DNA of 41,954 nucleotides from Thermoflexia bacterium (GCA_011192155.1 DUEK01000005.1:1-41954), one strand, 5' to 3'. Numbered from the stretch's first letter, positions 1 to 8,013 are shown. Made by a program: numbers and translations. The notes: generated from the sequence alone by a model not told the origin.

Positions 1-515
1 CATCATTCTTGTGCGAAACTTCCATTGGGCAGCCTCCTTGCTAGTATGGATGTGGGTTACAAGCATACTTTGCACGGATTGCTGCCTTTTGTCAACTCAA
101 GCTATGCACAATTTCAGATACACACCCGCTGTGCAAGCAGGTCGCATCGGCCTCTGGCGGGCTATTCTGGGCTTTGACCCCGTGCGGGGTCTGGCCTTTT
201 CCACCTATGCCTGACCCTGCATCACGCGCCACGTCTGGCGAGCGGCTAAGCCTATATTTCGCATCCTGACGCAGCCTATTTGTGTCTTTTTCAAAAAGCG
301 GGGAAAGAAACCGGGTTTTTTCTGAAAAACCTGGTTTCTCACTGACCCAGACGGCGAATCTGTCCAAATTGGGTTTGGAAGAACAAAGTGTCAAGCCCCA
401 AATCAAGCTGTCCAGAGGTGCGGAAAATAGGCTAAGGAGTACGCCCGGTTCTATTCGCCGCCCACTGCCGACGATGGAGCCTGGCCTGGCGAAACACCAG
501 ACCCGGCTCTGGTGA
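1..515. other. no recognisable gene
   Basis: I see no convincing coding sequence here. Short open frames exist on both strands but none has a ribosome binding site, a recognisable domain or plausible composition. The stretch holds one hairpin repeat (listed separately) and ends at a miniature inverted-repeat element. It may contain decayed coding sequence, but I cannot name a source. Confidence 0.6.
307..341. repeat. palindromic hairpin repeat (GAAACC-GGTTTC type)
   Basis: The arms GAAACCGGGTTTTT and AAAAACCTGGTTTC pair with one mismatch around a very short loop. The same motif, with a longer loop, occurs downstream of the GH5-like gene at 15753-15799, so this is a dispersed palindrome family. 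It could act as a transcription terminator, but no gene clearly ends here. Confidence 0.6.
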
Positions 516-673
516 TATACTGAACGCAAATCAAATGGGTGAATTGCTCCAGTCTCGAAAACATTGCAAGAGGGCCGGAATAGAGGCTTTAGCCGGGTAA
601 ACGTGGCAAAACTGGGTCAAATCCGGCTAAAGCCTCCAATCCAAATTCACTCAACTCAATTGCGCTCAGTATA
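516..673 (+). mobile_element. 158-bp MITE-like element, family A copy 1
   Basis: The ends are imperfect terminal inverted repeats starting TATACTGAACGCAA and ending in TTGCGCTCAGTATA. Inside is a second inverted pair, AGGCTTTAGCCGG and CCGGCTAAAGCCT. An almost identical 158-bp copy lies in opposite orientation at 12335-12492, differing at only a few bases. Both copies end in TA next to TACTGA, as expected if a TA dinucleotide was duplicated, which is the habit of IS630/Tc1-mariner transposases. There is no coding capacity, so it is presumably moved in trans. Seen: the copies and ends. Inferred: the transposase family. Confidence 0.8.
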
Positions 674-677
674 GAAA

Positions 678-700
678 GCCCCCTGGGAGCACCAGGGGGC
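678..700 (-). terminator. intrinsic terminator of lspA
   Basis: A perfect 9-bp GC-rich stem (GCCCCCTGG / CCAGGGGGC) with a 5-nt loop lies about 30 bp past the lspA stop codon. Read on the minus strand it is followed by a short T-rich stretch (CTTTCTAT), which is weak but compatible with intrinsic termination. It lies between lspA and the adjacent MITE. Confidence 0.7.
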
Positions 701-728
701 CTGCCGTATTGATTGGGGTCAGGCTAAC

Positions 729-1253
729 TCAGCAATCCATGTCCGCAATCATTTGTTGCTTGCCCCGTTCGCGCCATTCTTCCCACAACATCAAGATTGC
801 CAACATGGAGACGCCGGTCACGACGGAGATATCCGCCACGTTGGATACCGGCCACTCGCGCATTGGCCAAAAATTCAGGTCTATGAAATCCACCACCGAC
901 CCACAGCGCAGCCGATCCACCAGGTTGCCAATGGCTCCGCCGAGTTGAAGGCCCAGCGCCGCCCGCGCCAACCACTGTCCATTGGGTAAATAGCGTTGGT
1001 AAATGATGATCGCCACGATGACGATTATGGCGACACCGATAAAGAAATTACCAAATTGGGGAAACAGCCCAAAGGCCGCTCCTGTGTTCGTCACGTGGGT
1101 GATGCGCAAAACAGGAGTCAGCCAGGACGCGACGTCCCATGACTGGCCTTCCTCCAACCGGGTCATCACAAAATGCTTGCTGATTTGGTCAACGAGCACG
1201 ACTAACGCAGCCATAGCCAGCAAGATTAGAATATCGCGTCTTTGTCGCTTCAA
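729..1253 (-). CDS. lspA: lipoprotein signal peptidase (signal peptidase II)
   Basis: LspA is the aspartic membrane protease that removes signal peptides from diacylglyceryl-modified prolipoproteins. The 174-residue protein has the usual length and four hydrophobic segments. Conserved boxes are DQISKHF (22-28), TNTGAAFG (55-62), GGAIGNLVDR (105-114), VVDFID (120-125) and NVAD (138-141). The two catalytic aspartates correspond to D122 and D141, with the 19-residue spacing typical of the family. The gene starts 2 bp after the traR-like stop codon, so the two are cotranscribed and probably translationally coupled. At least seven lipoprotein genes in this window would supply substrates. The last ~15 residues form a polar tail. 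Confidence 0.96.
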   Translation of the reverse strand: MKRQRRDILILLAMAALVVLVDQISKHFVMTRLEEGQSWDVASWLTPVLRITHVTNTGAAFGLFPQFGNFFIGVAIIVIVAIIIYQRYLPNGQWLARAALGLQLGGAIGNLVDRLRCGSVVDFIDLNFWPMREWPVSNVADISVVTGVSMLAILMLWEEWRERGKQQMIADMDC

Positions 1254-1255
1254 TG

Positions 1256-1612
1256 TTAACCTTCCTGTGTCCCGCCGTGTTCGCGACGCGCCTGACAGTC
1301 CATGCAGCGCCTCGCTTGGGGCAGCGCCTCCAGGCGCGCGCGATCAATTCTGCCGCCACAGGTCTCGCAGATGCCATAGGTGCCATCGTCGAGCTTGCCC
1401 AACGCACGCTCTGTCTCTTTTAGAGAGGTCTCAATCTTGCGTTTCAGCGCCACGTCCACGGCCTGGTCAAAAGCGTCTGTCGCGTCATCGGCCATGTGGT
1501 TGCTGTAGCCAATGCTCTCATACTCGACAGCCTCTAGTTGTTCTAATTGCTCGCTGAGTTTTGCACGTTCATCTAATAGTTCTTGTTTTGCTCTTTCATA
1601 CGAAAAGGGCAT
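1256..1612 (-). CDS. TraR/DksA family C4 zinc-finger protein
   Basis: Members of this family enter the RNA polymerase secondary channel and modulate initiation, sometimes with ppGpp. The 118-residue protein has a long N-terminal helical region, an acidic coiled-coil tip (DDATDAFDQA) resembling the DxxDxA tip of DksA, and a C-terminal C4 zinc finger, CETCGG...RRCMDCQ. I chose the ATG preceded by GGGAGGAG about 5 nt upstream; a TTG 21 bp further upstream lies before that ribosome site and is unlikely. It is the first gene of a two-gene operon with lspA, driven by a promoter at 1651-1679. The exact regulatory target cannot be read from the sequence. Confidence 0.9.
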   Translation of the reverse strand: MPFSYERAKQELLDERAKLSEQLEQLEAVEYESIGYSNHMADDATDAFDQAVDVALKRKIETSLKETERALGKLDDGTYGICETCGGRIDRARLEALPQARRCMDCQARREHGGTQEG

Positions 1613-1650
1613 ATCCACTCCTCCCGCGCCCAATCAATCAAGTGGACTGT

Positions 1651-1679
1651 ATTCTACCCCACTCGGCTTGAATTGACAA
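1651..1679 (-). promoter_or_regulatory. sigma70-type promoter of traR-lspA
   Basis: On the minus strand TTGTCA (-35) and TAGAAT (-10) are separated by exactly 17 bp. The predicted start of transcription is near 1644, about 32 nt upstream of the traR-like ATG. This is a strong match by eye to the housekeeping consensus. Confidence 0.7.
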
Positions 1680-1700
1680 GAAGAGATTTTGCCGGGGTCC

Positions 1701-3302
1701 TCATTCCCTAATCGAAAGGCCTAGATCGCCCGGCGACACTTTGCACGCGAGATCGTAGAAAACGTGATAATCGCCGATTTGCGTCTCGGCATAGCTCACG
1801 CCCAAACCGTCTAATTGCTCCCTCAATAGACTATCCAGCAGCGGATGGTTGGTGGTGACATAGACCGCCGTAGGACTCTGTTCAACCGACTCCCCATAAG
1901 GCGCGTACCGGTCGTCGCGGGGAGTGTATCGCAGGTCAGCTTTGTAGGGCAGGCGGGGTGTGAGAATGATCTCTTCCCCAGAGAGAAATGCAATGGGGTA
2001 GGTCACCCAGTAGTTAGCGTAGCCTCGCGCGCCGTTGTGCGCTTGCAGAAAGTCAATCAACTCGGCGTCGTAATGATGGTCAACTTGGGTGATGGCCTCG
2101 AACTGGGTGGTGATGCCAGGGAGATTGGTCAGTGCAGCCTGAGCTGTACCGGCCAAATTGAAAACCAGGACAGCCCCTAGCAGTCCCCAAGCCCAGCGCC
2201 CGACGCGTTCGCGCAGCATGGTCAACGTCTCAGCGGTGAAAATGAACAGAGGCAGGTAGAGCGGCAAAAAGTACCGTCCAGAAGGATCGCCCCCAAAGGG
2301 AGTCAATATAAAGCCGAGAAACAAGGCTCCGCAGCTTGCCCACAGCAGCAGATGGCCGGAACGTATTGCCGGCTTGACCCGCCGGCGCAATCCATACGCC
2401 ATCGCTCCCAGGTAGAGTGACAGCGCGGGCACGGCCAGCCATAGAGGCGGCCCCTCCACGCTCCAGGGGAAGCGCAGTCCCCAAAGCGCGGGCAAGCCCA
2501 GCAGAAAGAAACTAAAGGTCCGCAGGCCGACGTTTCCCCAGAAACTAGCCGCCGTAGCCGTGCTGCTAACCGCCGTCCCGAGCAATTCCGCCACGCCGGC
2601 GTCCATCTGGCCCAGGTTGCCCAACCACCAGGGCAAACTGCCCAGGGCAAAGCCTAGCAGGAGGCAGGAGGCAGGAGGCAGGAGGCGGGAGGCGTGAAAC
2701 TTGCATCTTGATATCCGCCACAAGAGCCACAGAGCCACAGGAACCAGGTAAACCAAAGTCAGCCCAAAAGCCCAGAAACCCAGGCCCGCTACCAGTCCCC
2801 ACGCTAGCCACAACCCCCAACAATCGGTATCCTCGTGGCCCAGACGATGCCCCCACCAGAGTAGGAGATTGCCCGCCAGCAGCGCCTCTCCATAGCCGCC
2901 CAACGTCGCGGTCGTGTAGAGGGTGAGCAGCACGGGGGGAAATGCCAGTAGCAGCATGGTCAGCCGGGCAGCGCGGTGGTCGCCCGTGATGCGCCGGGCC
3001 GCACCGTAGCCGGTCAACAGCACGGCGACAAAGAGGAATACTTGCGCCGCCCGCACCGCCAGCACGCTTTCCCTCAGCAACGCGAACGCCCCGGCCACCA
3101 GATAGGCATCCAGGCTGCCCATATAGGCCTGACCGTAAAAGAACCAGGGCCGCTCCCCTTGCAGGATGTGACGCGCCATCAGCGCCACCACCGCTTCGTC
3201 CGAGTTGAAAGGGATCGCGTCGAGGGCCAGCAACGCCGCTTTGAGCGCTACCGCCCCGACCAGGATCGCAATCAGAGGCCATGCCTTACGCAAGTTGGTC
3301 AT
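1701..3302 (-). CDS. GT-C type membrane glycosyltransferase (ArnT/PMT-like)
   Basis: This is a 533-residue integral membrane protein with roughly a dozen hydrophobic segments. The first extracytoplasmic loop carries FNSDEAVVALMARHIL, an acidic motif in the position of the catalytic Asp/Glu of GT-C enzymes that use polyprenyl-phosphate sugars. The C-terminal third is a soluble domain. Donor and acceptor are unknown. I placed the start at MTNLRKAW, directly before the first membrane helix; longer versions read into an octamer repeat. No clear Shine-Dalgarno precedes it. It is divergent from another GT-C gene. Oddly, an 18-residue stretch (CKFHASRLLPPASCLLLG) between helices is encoded by a heptanucleotide tandem repeat. 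Confidence 0.8.
   Translation of the reverse strand: MTNLRKAWPLIAILVGAVALKAALLALDAIPFNSDEAVVALMARHILQGERPWFFYGQAYMGSLDAYLVAGAFALLRESVLAVRAAQVFLFVAVLLTGYGAARRITGDHRAARLTMLLLAFPPVLLTLYTTATLGGYGEALLAGNLLLWWGHRLGHEDTDCWGLWLAWGLVAGLGFWAFGLTLVYLVPVALWLLWRISRCKFHASRLLPPASCLLLGFALGSLPWWLGNLGQMDAGVAELLGTAVSSTATAASFWGNVGLRTFSFFLLGLPALWGLRFPWSVEGPPLWLAVPALSLYLGAMAYGLRRRVKPAIRSGHLLLWASCGALFLGFILTPFGGDPSGRYFLPLYLPLFIFTAETLTMLRERVGRWAWGLLGAVLVFNLAGTAQAALTNLPGITTQFEAITQVDHHYDAELIDFLQAHNGARGYANYWVTYPIAFLSGEEIILTPRLPYKADLRYTPRDDRYAPYGESVEQSPTAVYVTTNHPLLDSLLREQLDGLGVSYAETQIGDYHVFYDLACKVSPGDLGLSIRE
2657..2698. repeat. heptanucleotide tandem repeat (GCAGGAG)n inside a coding region
   Basis: Four perfect copies of GCAGGAG are followed by GCGGGAG and GCGTGAA, 42 bp in all, inside the glycosyltransferase gene. 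The unit is not a multiple of three, so gain or loss of one copy would shift the reading frame. Confidence 0.9.
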
Positions 3303-3306
3303 TGTG

Positions 3307-3334
3307 CGAATGTACGAATTTACGAATGTACGAA
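3307..3334. repeat. short octamer tandem repeat (CGAATGTA/CGAATTTA)
   Basis: Three 8-bp units, CGAATGTA, CGAATTTA and CGAATGTA, plus a partial fourth, lie between two divergent genes. The same unit recurs at 10968-10991 at the end of the saccharopine dehydrogenase-like gene. The repeat contributes part of the promoter of the rightward gene. Confidence 0.85.
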
Positions 3335-3347
3335 ATCTGTGTATAAT
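3319..3347 (+). promoter_or_regulatory. promoter giving a probably leaderless message
   Basis: TTTACG (-35) and a consensus TATAAT (-10) are separated by 17 bp. Transcription would start about 7 bp downstream, at or one base before a GTG (3355) in the frame of the following gene. No Shine-Dalgarno sequence precedes that gene. Confidence 0.55.
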
Positions 3348-3354
3348 GGCGTGT

Positions 3355-4875
3355 GTGGATAAGCGCACAATTCGCGCCGAGTGGTTGTTGATCACAGTGT
3401 TGCTGGCTGTGGCGGTGCTGGCCCGCCTCTTGCCGGGCGAACGCATGGTGGACGATGCCTACATCACCTTTCGCTACGCCCGCAACCTGGTCGCGGGTCG
3501 CGGATTTGTCTACAATCCGGGCGAGTGGGTGCTGGGCACGACCACGCCGCTCTACACGCTGTTGTTGGCAGGATCGGCGCTGGCGACCGGCTCGCGCGAT
3601 TTTCCTGCCCTGGCGCTGGCGATCAATGCGCTGAGCGGCGCGGCCTCGGTAGGGCTGCTCTACGGGCTGGGCAAGCGGTTCGCCGGGCGCAAGGCCCCCG
3701 CCGCTGCCACCGCTCTCCTCTGGGCTGTGGCTCCCTACAGCGTCTCCTTTGCCGTGGGCGGGATGGAGACCGATCTGACAGTAACGCTGCTCCTCGCCGC
3801 CGCCTATGCCCACGTGACCAAACACCCGCGCGCGCTGGCCGCTCTCTCGGCGCTGGCGCTCTTGGCCCGTCCAGATACGGCCATCCTGCTGGGGCTGCTC
3901 TGGCTGGACCTGACCCTGACGCGGCGCCGGCTGCCCTGGAGAGAGGGGCTGATCGCGCTGGCGCTCCTGTCTCCCTGGCTCGTCTTTGGCGCGCTCGCCT
4001 TTGGCAGCCCGCTGACCGGCTCTATCGCTGCCAAATCGGTCACCTATCGCCTGGATCCCGCCGAGGGATTGGTGCGATTGATTCAACACTATAGCAATCC
4101 CTTCTTTGGCGATGCGTTGCTGGGCCAAGCCTGGCACCTGGCCGGCTTTGCGGTCTACCTGCTGCTGGGCGGCCTGGGCGGGCTGCGAGCGATCCGCCGC
4201 AACCGGAGCGTGTGGCCTGTGCTGGCCTATCCCTATCTTTACCTGATCGTATTTGCCGCCGCCAATCCGCTCATCTTTCGGTGGTATCTCTCCCCGCCGC
4301 TGCCGTTCTACTTTTTACTCATCTTTGCCGGCGTCTGGACCGTGGCAGGCGACGCGATCAGGTTGATTCCCTGGGCCGCAATTCGCAATTCACTATTTGC
4401 CATTTTCACCATCGCCGCACTTGCTCTCACGCTCAATGCCTGGGACCTGCACTCCGACCACGGCCCCGACCGGCCCGCGCCGGAGATGGCCTGGTTCGAA
4501 CTAGAGTTGCTCTATGCGCAAGCCTCCGACGTCGTGCTCGCCCACGCCCAGCCCGGCGATACGCTCTGCGCCGGAGATATCGGCGTGCTGGGCTACCGCA
4601 CCGATCTGCGCATCTTGGATACCGTCGGGCTGGTGACGCCAGAGAGCAGGCGTCACTATCCAACCGCCCCCGACATCTATGTCATCAACTATGCTATTCC
4701 AGCCGACCTGGTGCTGGCGCTAAACCCCGACTATATCGTCATTCTCGAGGTCTATGGACGGCGCGGACTGTTGCCCGATCCGCGCTTCCAGTCCCAGTAC
4801 CGGCTGCTGGAAAAGTTCGAGACGGACATCTATGGCAGCGATGGGATGCTGGTGTTCCAACGGGCATCTTATTAA
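3355..4875 (+). CDS. GT-C type membrane glycosyltransferase
   Basis: This is a polytopic membrane protein of about 506 residues. The first periplasmic loop has MVDDAYITFRYARNLVAGRG followed by FVYNPGEW, the DDAYI-FRYA-N signature seen in a group of bacterial GT-C proteins related to arabinofuranosyl- and mannosyltransferases. The C-terminal ~100 residues form a soluble domain. It probably moves sugars from a polyprenyl-phosphate donor onto envelope glycans; the substrate cannot be told. I used the GTG that coincides with the predicted transcription start. An in-frame ATG at 3346 overlaps the -10 box and would add three residues. It is convergent with the GT87-like gene across a shared hairpin. 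Confidence 0.78.
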   Translation: MDKRTIRAEWLLITVLLAVAVLARLLPGERMVDDAYITFRYARNLVAGRGFVYNPGEWVLGTTTPLYTLLLAGSALATGSRDFPALALAINALSGAASVGLLYGLGKRFAGRKAPAAATALLWAVAPYSVSFAVGGMETDLTVTLLLAAAYAHVTKHPRALAALSALALLARPDTAILLGLLWLDLTLTRRRLPWREGLIALALLSPWLVFGALAFGSPLTGSIAAKSVTYRLDPAEGLVRLIQHYSNPFFGDALLGQAWHLAGFAVYLLLGGLGGLRAIRRNRSVWPVLAYPYLYLIVFAAANPLIFRWYLSPPLPFYFLLIFAGVWTVAGDAIRLIPWAAIRNSLFAIFTIAALALTLNAWDLHSDHGPDRPAPEMAWFELELLYAQASDVVLAHAQPGDTLCAGDIGVLGYRTDLRILDTVGLVTPESRRHYPTAPDIYVINYAIPADLVLALNPDYIVILEVYGRRGLLPDPRFQSQYRLLEKFETDIYGSDGMLVFQRASY

Positions 4876-4883
4876 GACCAAGA

Positions 4884-4944
4884 CCCAAAACCCCGGCCCT
4901 CGGGCTGCTTCTTGTAAAATGAAGCAAGCCGCAGGGGTTTTGGG
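4884..4944. terminator. bidirectional terminator hairpin
   Basis: The perfect 11-bp arms CCCAAAACCCC and GGGGTTTTGGG enclose a second, slightly bulged stem (GGCTGCTTC / GAAGCAAGCC). The structure lies between the stop codons of two convergent glycosyltransferase genes, the right place for a shared terminator. It lacks a long U-tract, so it may also be a palindromic repeat reused as a terminator. Confidence 0.65.
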
Positions 4945-4949
4945 CATCG

Positions 4950-5918
4950 TCACCCTGATAAAGAGCCGCGCTTCCTCCACCGAGATGCTGTCTCAGACGC
5001 CCAGGGCCAGACGCTGACGATAATGACCAGCAAAGGTACAAGGGCGGCAGCCTCATACCATCCCCTCCCCAGTAATGGCAATCCGGTGAGCGCCCACTCT
5101 GCCAGGGAAACGGGAAAAACCAGCAATATGAGCAATTGATAGGCCGGGAAATAGGGCCAGCTCAATGCCGTCGCCGCCATCACACAGCGTAACCGGGATA
5201 ATCGTCTCATTGGCGTCAACACGACCGGCAGCCAAATCAGCCACGTCCACCATCCCAACCACGGTACTGGGCTCGAGTTGGCCCAGTCAGCCTTTAGCGC
5301 GCCCACTTGGCCCAATATGCCGTGCACCCAACGAAGGGGCCAATCCCACCCCCACTGCGCCAGCGAAATTGCTCCAAGCACGGCCGGGATCACGAGGGGT
5401 TTCCATTTATTTGGCGACCAAAGCCACAGACACAATGCGGCAAAGATACCCATCTGAGGTTTGAGCAAGCAGGCGAAAGAAAGTCCTATCCCCATGATCC
5501 AGAACCGTTTGTGTCGCAACGCCCACCAGGCCAGCGCGATGCCGGCGGCCACAAAAGCATCTATTTGACCGTAACCCAACAACCAAACGAAAGGGAATGA
5601 CAGGAACGCTTTCCAATAATCGCCGCCGCCCCAATAGACGGCGGCCGCCAGAACCGGGATCGATGCCAACATGAGCGCCAGGTAATCCCATTTCCAGGGC
5701 AAGCGGGCGAACAGCCAGAAAAACCATAACGAGAAGCGAGGGTTACGCGGCAAAAGCCCTTCGATATATTCGCCTCGTCCGGCCGGGCCGTAGGTGACCA
5801 GTACATCTACTCCTGTGCCCGGCTGGATGAACATGAACGCGAGCAGCGCGAACGCAATTCCCATCACCCACGGGGGGACGCGCCGGCTGGTAGATGTGGA
5901 TGGGTGCAACCAGTTCAT
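4950..5918 (-). CDS. GT87-like polyprenol-phosphate-dependent glycosyltransferase
   Basis: This 322-residue multi-pass membrane protein has around eight to ten hydrophobic segments. The central GYGQIDAFVAAGIALAWWA followed by LLKPQ resembles the GQ(N/I)...KPQ pattern of GT87/DUF2029 mannosyltransferases, which transfer from polyprenyl-phosphate mannose outside the membrane. An early YGPAGRGEYIEG loop may hold the acidic catalytic residue. The ATG is preceded by GGAGG about 10 nt upstream; a TTG three codons earlier lies almost on that site. It follows the methyltransferase gene by 40 bp on the same strand, so the two and the upstream GT2 gene look like one operon. Substrate unknown. Confidence 0.72.
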   Translation of the reverse strand: MNWLHPSTSTSRRVPPWVMGIAFALLAFMFIQPGTGVDVLVTYGPAGRGEYIEGLLPRNPRFSLWFFWLFARLPWKWDYLALMLASIPVLAAAVYWGGGDYWKAFLSFPFVWLLGYGQIDAFVAAGIALAWWALRHKRFWIMGIGLSFACLLKPQMGIFAALCLWLWSPNKWKPLVIPAVLGAISLAQWGWDWPLRWVHGILGQVGALKADWANSSPVPWLGWWTWLIWLPVVLTPMRRLSRLRCVMAATALSWPYFPAYQLLILLVFPVSLAEWALTGLPLLGRGWYEAAALVPLLVIIVSVWPWASETASRWRKRGSLSG

Positions 5919-5958
5919 AACTCGCAAGCCTCCAGTAATTGCCGGAATACGGCAGGCA

Positions 5959-6840
5959 TCACTCTTTTATGGCCAAGACGGTCATAATGTCCCTCAGATT
6001 CAGCCAGACGCCCCATTGCCCCATCCGCCCCTTGCGCAGAGCGCGGAAGAGCAAAGATGTCAAGCTGTTGGGATAGACGGTTTTCAGGCGATAGGCCAGG
6101 TATTCCAAAGTATACATAGCGCCGTCGCGCCGCAATTGCTGCACGCGCAATCCGGCAGATTCCAACAGTTGTACAATAGTGACAGGAGAGAAAAAACTGA
6201 GATGTTCGGGTAGATGGTAAAGATGCCAGCGAGGGCCGGAAAGGCGGGCCACCAGGCTCTCCACGTCGCCGGTGCTAAGAACGATCAAACCACCCGGCCT
6301 GAGCAGGCGAACGGCCTCGCGCATTAGGGCCACAGGCTCCGGCGCGTGCTCGATCAGGTCCCACATTGCCACAGCGTCGAAACTGGCGGCAGGGAACTGG
6401 GCATCTCTGAGGCGGCCTGTAACAACAGGCAGATCGAATCGTCTCCGCGCCACCTCGGCCGCGTGAGCAGACAATTCTATTCCTTGAACACTCCACCCCT
6501 CTTCCTGCGCCGCTCGCAAGAAAAAGCCCATAGCGCAACCAATTTCCAAAAGGCGGCCGGGAGGGCAAAACCCTGCCATCTGTCTCAACCGCACCCTGAA
6601 GGTAGCCATCAAACTGGATTCCAGCGATTGGTAGTCGTGGTATCCTAGCCGCTTATCACTGCTCCGAAAGTACTCGGCGGAATATAGCGCCCGCAGGCTC
6701 TCCTGGTGAGGGACATGGTCAAGATACACTAGATCACACTGCCGGCAACGAAGGATGGTATAGCCATCCTTGTGAAAGCAAACGTCTCCCTTTTGCTCTC
6801 CGCACAGGCGACAAGGAACAACGGACGCTACTTTGTTCAT
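5959..6840 (-). CDS. class I SAM-dependent methyltransferase with N-terminal zinc motif
   Basis: The 293-residue protein starts with a CxxC...CxxC pair (C10, C13, C32, C35), likely a structural zinc site. An AdoMet-binding Rossmann domain follows, with motif I LLEIGCAMG near residue 98 and the acidic motif VQGIELS. DLIEHAPEP is the post-motif typical of family 11/23 methyltransferases. This architecture is common among methyltransferases in polysaccharide and O-antigen clusters, where they modify sugars or lipid-linked intermediates. The neighbours are a GT2 enzyme upstream and a GT87-like enzyme downstream in the same orientation, which supports an envelope glycan role. AGAGG lies about 8 nt before the ATG. 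The acceptor is unknown. Confidence 0.85.
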   Translation of the reverse strand: MNKVASVVPCRLCGEQKGDVCFHKDGYTILRCRQCDLVYLDHVPHQESLRALYSAEYFRSSDKRLGYHDYQSLESSLMATFRVRLRQMAGFCPPGRLLEIGCAMGFFLRAAQEEGWSVQGIELSAHAAEVARRRFDLPVVTGRLRDAQFPAASFDAVAMWDLIEHAPEPVALMREAVRLLRPGGLIVLSTGDVESLVARLSGPRWHLYHLPEHLSFFSPVTIVQLLESAGLRVQQLRRDGAMYTLEYLAYRLKTVYPNSLTSLLFRALRKGRMGQWGVWLNLRDIMTVLAIKE

Positions 6841-6880
6841 GCCGAAACCTCTTGCCGCAGAGATGATTCTCTACGTTCAT

Positions 6881-7594
6881 CTATGACGAGCGCCGCGCGC
6901 GGGTGCGCCGCCAGTAGGCCAGCATTTCCTCAAGAGTATAGAACGCGGCGCTCAAGCTATCGAAACTGGATTTGCCGGAACGTCGCGGAAAATACTCGAC
7001 GGGGATTTCGACGATCTCGTATCCACACCGCACTGCCTCCGCTAACAACTCGCCGTCAATAAAGACCGAGCCGGCGCTCAAGTGAATATGCTCCAATACC
7101 TCGCGCTTTAGTAATTTGAATGAAAAGTTCACATCCCGCGCGCGAACGCCGAACAAAAGCCGGCACAACCAGTTATAGACCTTGGAGTAGACAAAGCGCC
7201 GCAAGGTATCGTACCGTTTGATCCGGTATCCCAATACCAGGTCTGCGTTTGGCCCAATGAGAGCCAGCGCCCGCCCGATCTCTTGCAAATCTACCGGCTC
7301 GTCGCAGTCCGTATAGAAAACCAATTCCTTCGAGGCGCTCTGCAGACCGGTGCGCAGGGCAGCGCCATACCCAAGATTCTGGGGATGATGGATCACGCGC
7401 ACCTGTGGATGTTGGCGCGCCAATTCGTCGGCGATCTGCTCCGAGCCATCGTGGCTGGCGTCGTCCACGATTATCACTTCATAATCGGCGGTTAGAGTTT
7501 CCAAAACGTCGAGCGCTTTGCTGGTCATCCGCGCCACCGTTTCTCTCTCGTTGTACATTGGGAAAAACAAAGTCAGGCTCGTCACTATTTTCAC
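6881..7594 (-). CDS. GT2 family glycosyltransferase (polyprenyl-phosphate mannose synthase-like)
   Basis: The 237-residue soluble protein has the GT-A fold signatures of dolichol-phosphate mannose synthase-like enzymes: FPMYNERETV at the N-terminus, IIVDDASHDGS near residue 42, NLGYGAALRTG near 73 and the metal-binding TDCDEP near 95. It lacks C-terminal membrane helices. It probably charges a polyprenyl phosphate with a nucleotide sugar, the product GT-C enzymes use, which fits the three GT-C/GT87 genes next to it. The start is GTG, with GGGGAGT about 7 nt upstream. It heads the GT2-methyltransferase-GT87 run. The sugar is not predictable from sequence alone. Confidence 0.87.
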   Translation of the reverse strand: MKIVTSLTLFFPMYNERETVARMTSKALDVLETLTADYEVIIVDDASHDGSEQIADELARQHPQVRVIHHPQNLGYGAALRTGLQSASKELVFYTDCDEPVDLQEIGRALALIGPNADLVLGYRIKRYDTLRRFVYSKVYNWLCRLLFGVRARDVNFSFKLLKREVLEHIHLSAGSVFIDGELLAEAVRCGYEIVEIPVEYFPRRSGKSSFDSLSAAFYTLEEMLAYWRRTRARRSS

Positions 7595-7684
7595 AATCCA
7601 CTCCCCGCCACATCTTGATTGCGCGCGCCGCGAATACTGCCTGTCGCCAGAAAACCTTCCCGAAAGCTCCCAAATGCAATAGTT

Positions 7685-7861
7685 GACTCTTCTGAAAAAA
7701 GGTCATCTAACCACAGAGGCACAGAGGACACGGAGAAAATTTGATATTTGGTTTAAAAAATCCACTTTACACGCCAAAAAGTTAATTTTTCAAGGTCAAG
7801 TTTAAAATCTCTGTGCTCTCTGTGTCTCTGTGGTGAAATTTCTAGTTTTTTCAGTAGAGTC
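7685..7861. mobile_element. 177-bp inverted-repeat element with 6-bp target duplication
   Basis: Two arms of about 55 bp are inverted relative to each other. The outer parts read GACTCTTCTGAAAAAA and its complement; the inner parts match ACCACAGAGRCACAGAG. The element is flanked on both sides by the direct repeat ATAGTT (7679-7684 and 7862-7867), which I read as a target-site duplication. It has no coding capacity. With the next element it fills the 460-bp gap between the GT2 gene and the DapA-Fae operon, where I see no gene. Confidence 0.75.
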
Positions 7862-7886
7862 ATAGTTGAAAACTTGTCTTGATACA

Positions 7887-8013
7887 CATTGCGGTAAAAG
7901 TGACACGTTTGTTACAGAGTTACACAGAGAGCCTCGGAGTGCTTTTCTTTGTGTATCTCTACGTCTTTTCCGTGCATCTCTGTGTAACAGTGCAACTTTT
8001 GCCTCAATACCGC
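7887..8013. repeat. inverted repeat, family with copy at 28611
   Basis: The left part GCGGTAAAAGTGACAC...TTACACAGAGA is inverted at the right end as TCTCTGTGTAACAGTGCAAC...ATACCGC. A partial copy of the left half (GCGGTAAAAGTGACAC with GAGAGCCTC and GCTTTTCTTTGTGT) occurs at 28611-28695. It lies just downstream of the DapA-Fae operon and may also serve as its 3' structure. Confidence 0.65.

Noticed and set aside
92-529. 145-codon open frame at the left end, minus strand
   Set aside because: Runs through a hairpin repeat and into a MITE; no ribosome site and no family resemblance.
3286-4137. 283-codon Gln/Arg-rich open frame antisense to the second GT-C gene
   Set aside because: Composition is typical of an antisense shadow of a hydrophobic membrane protein gene.
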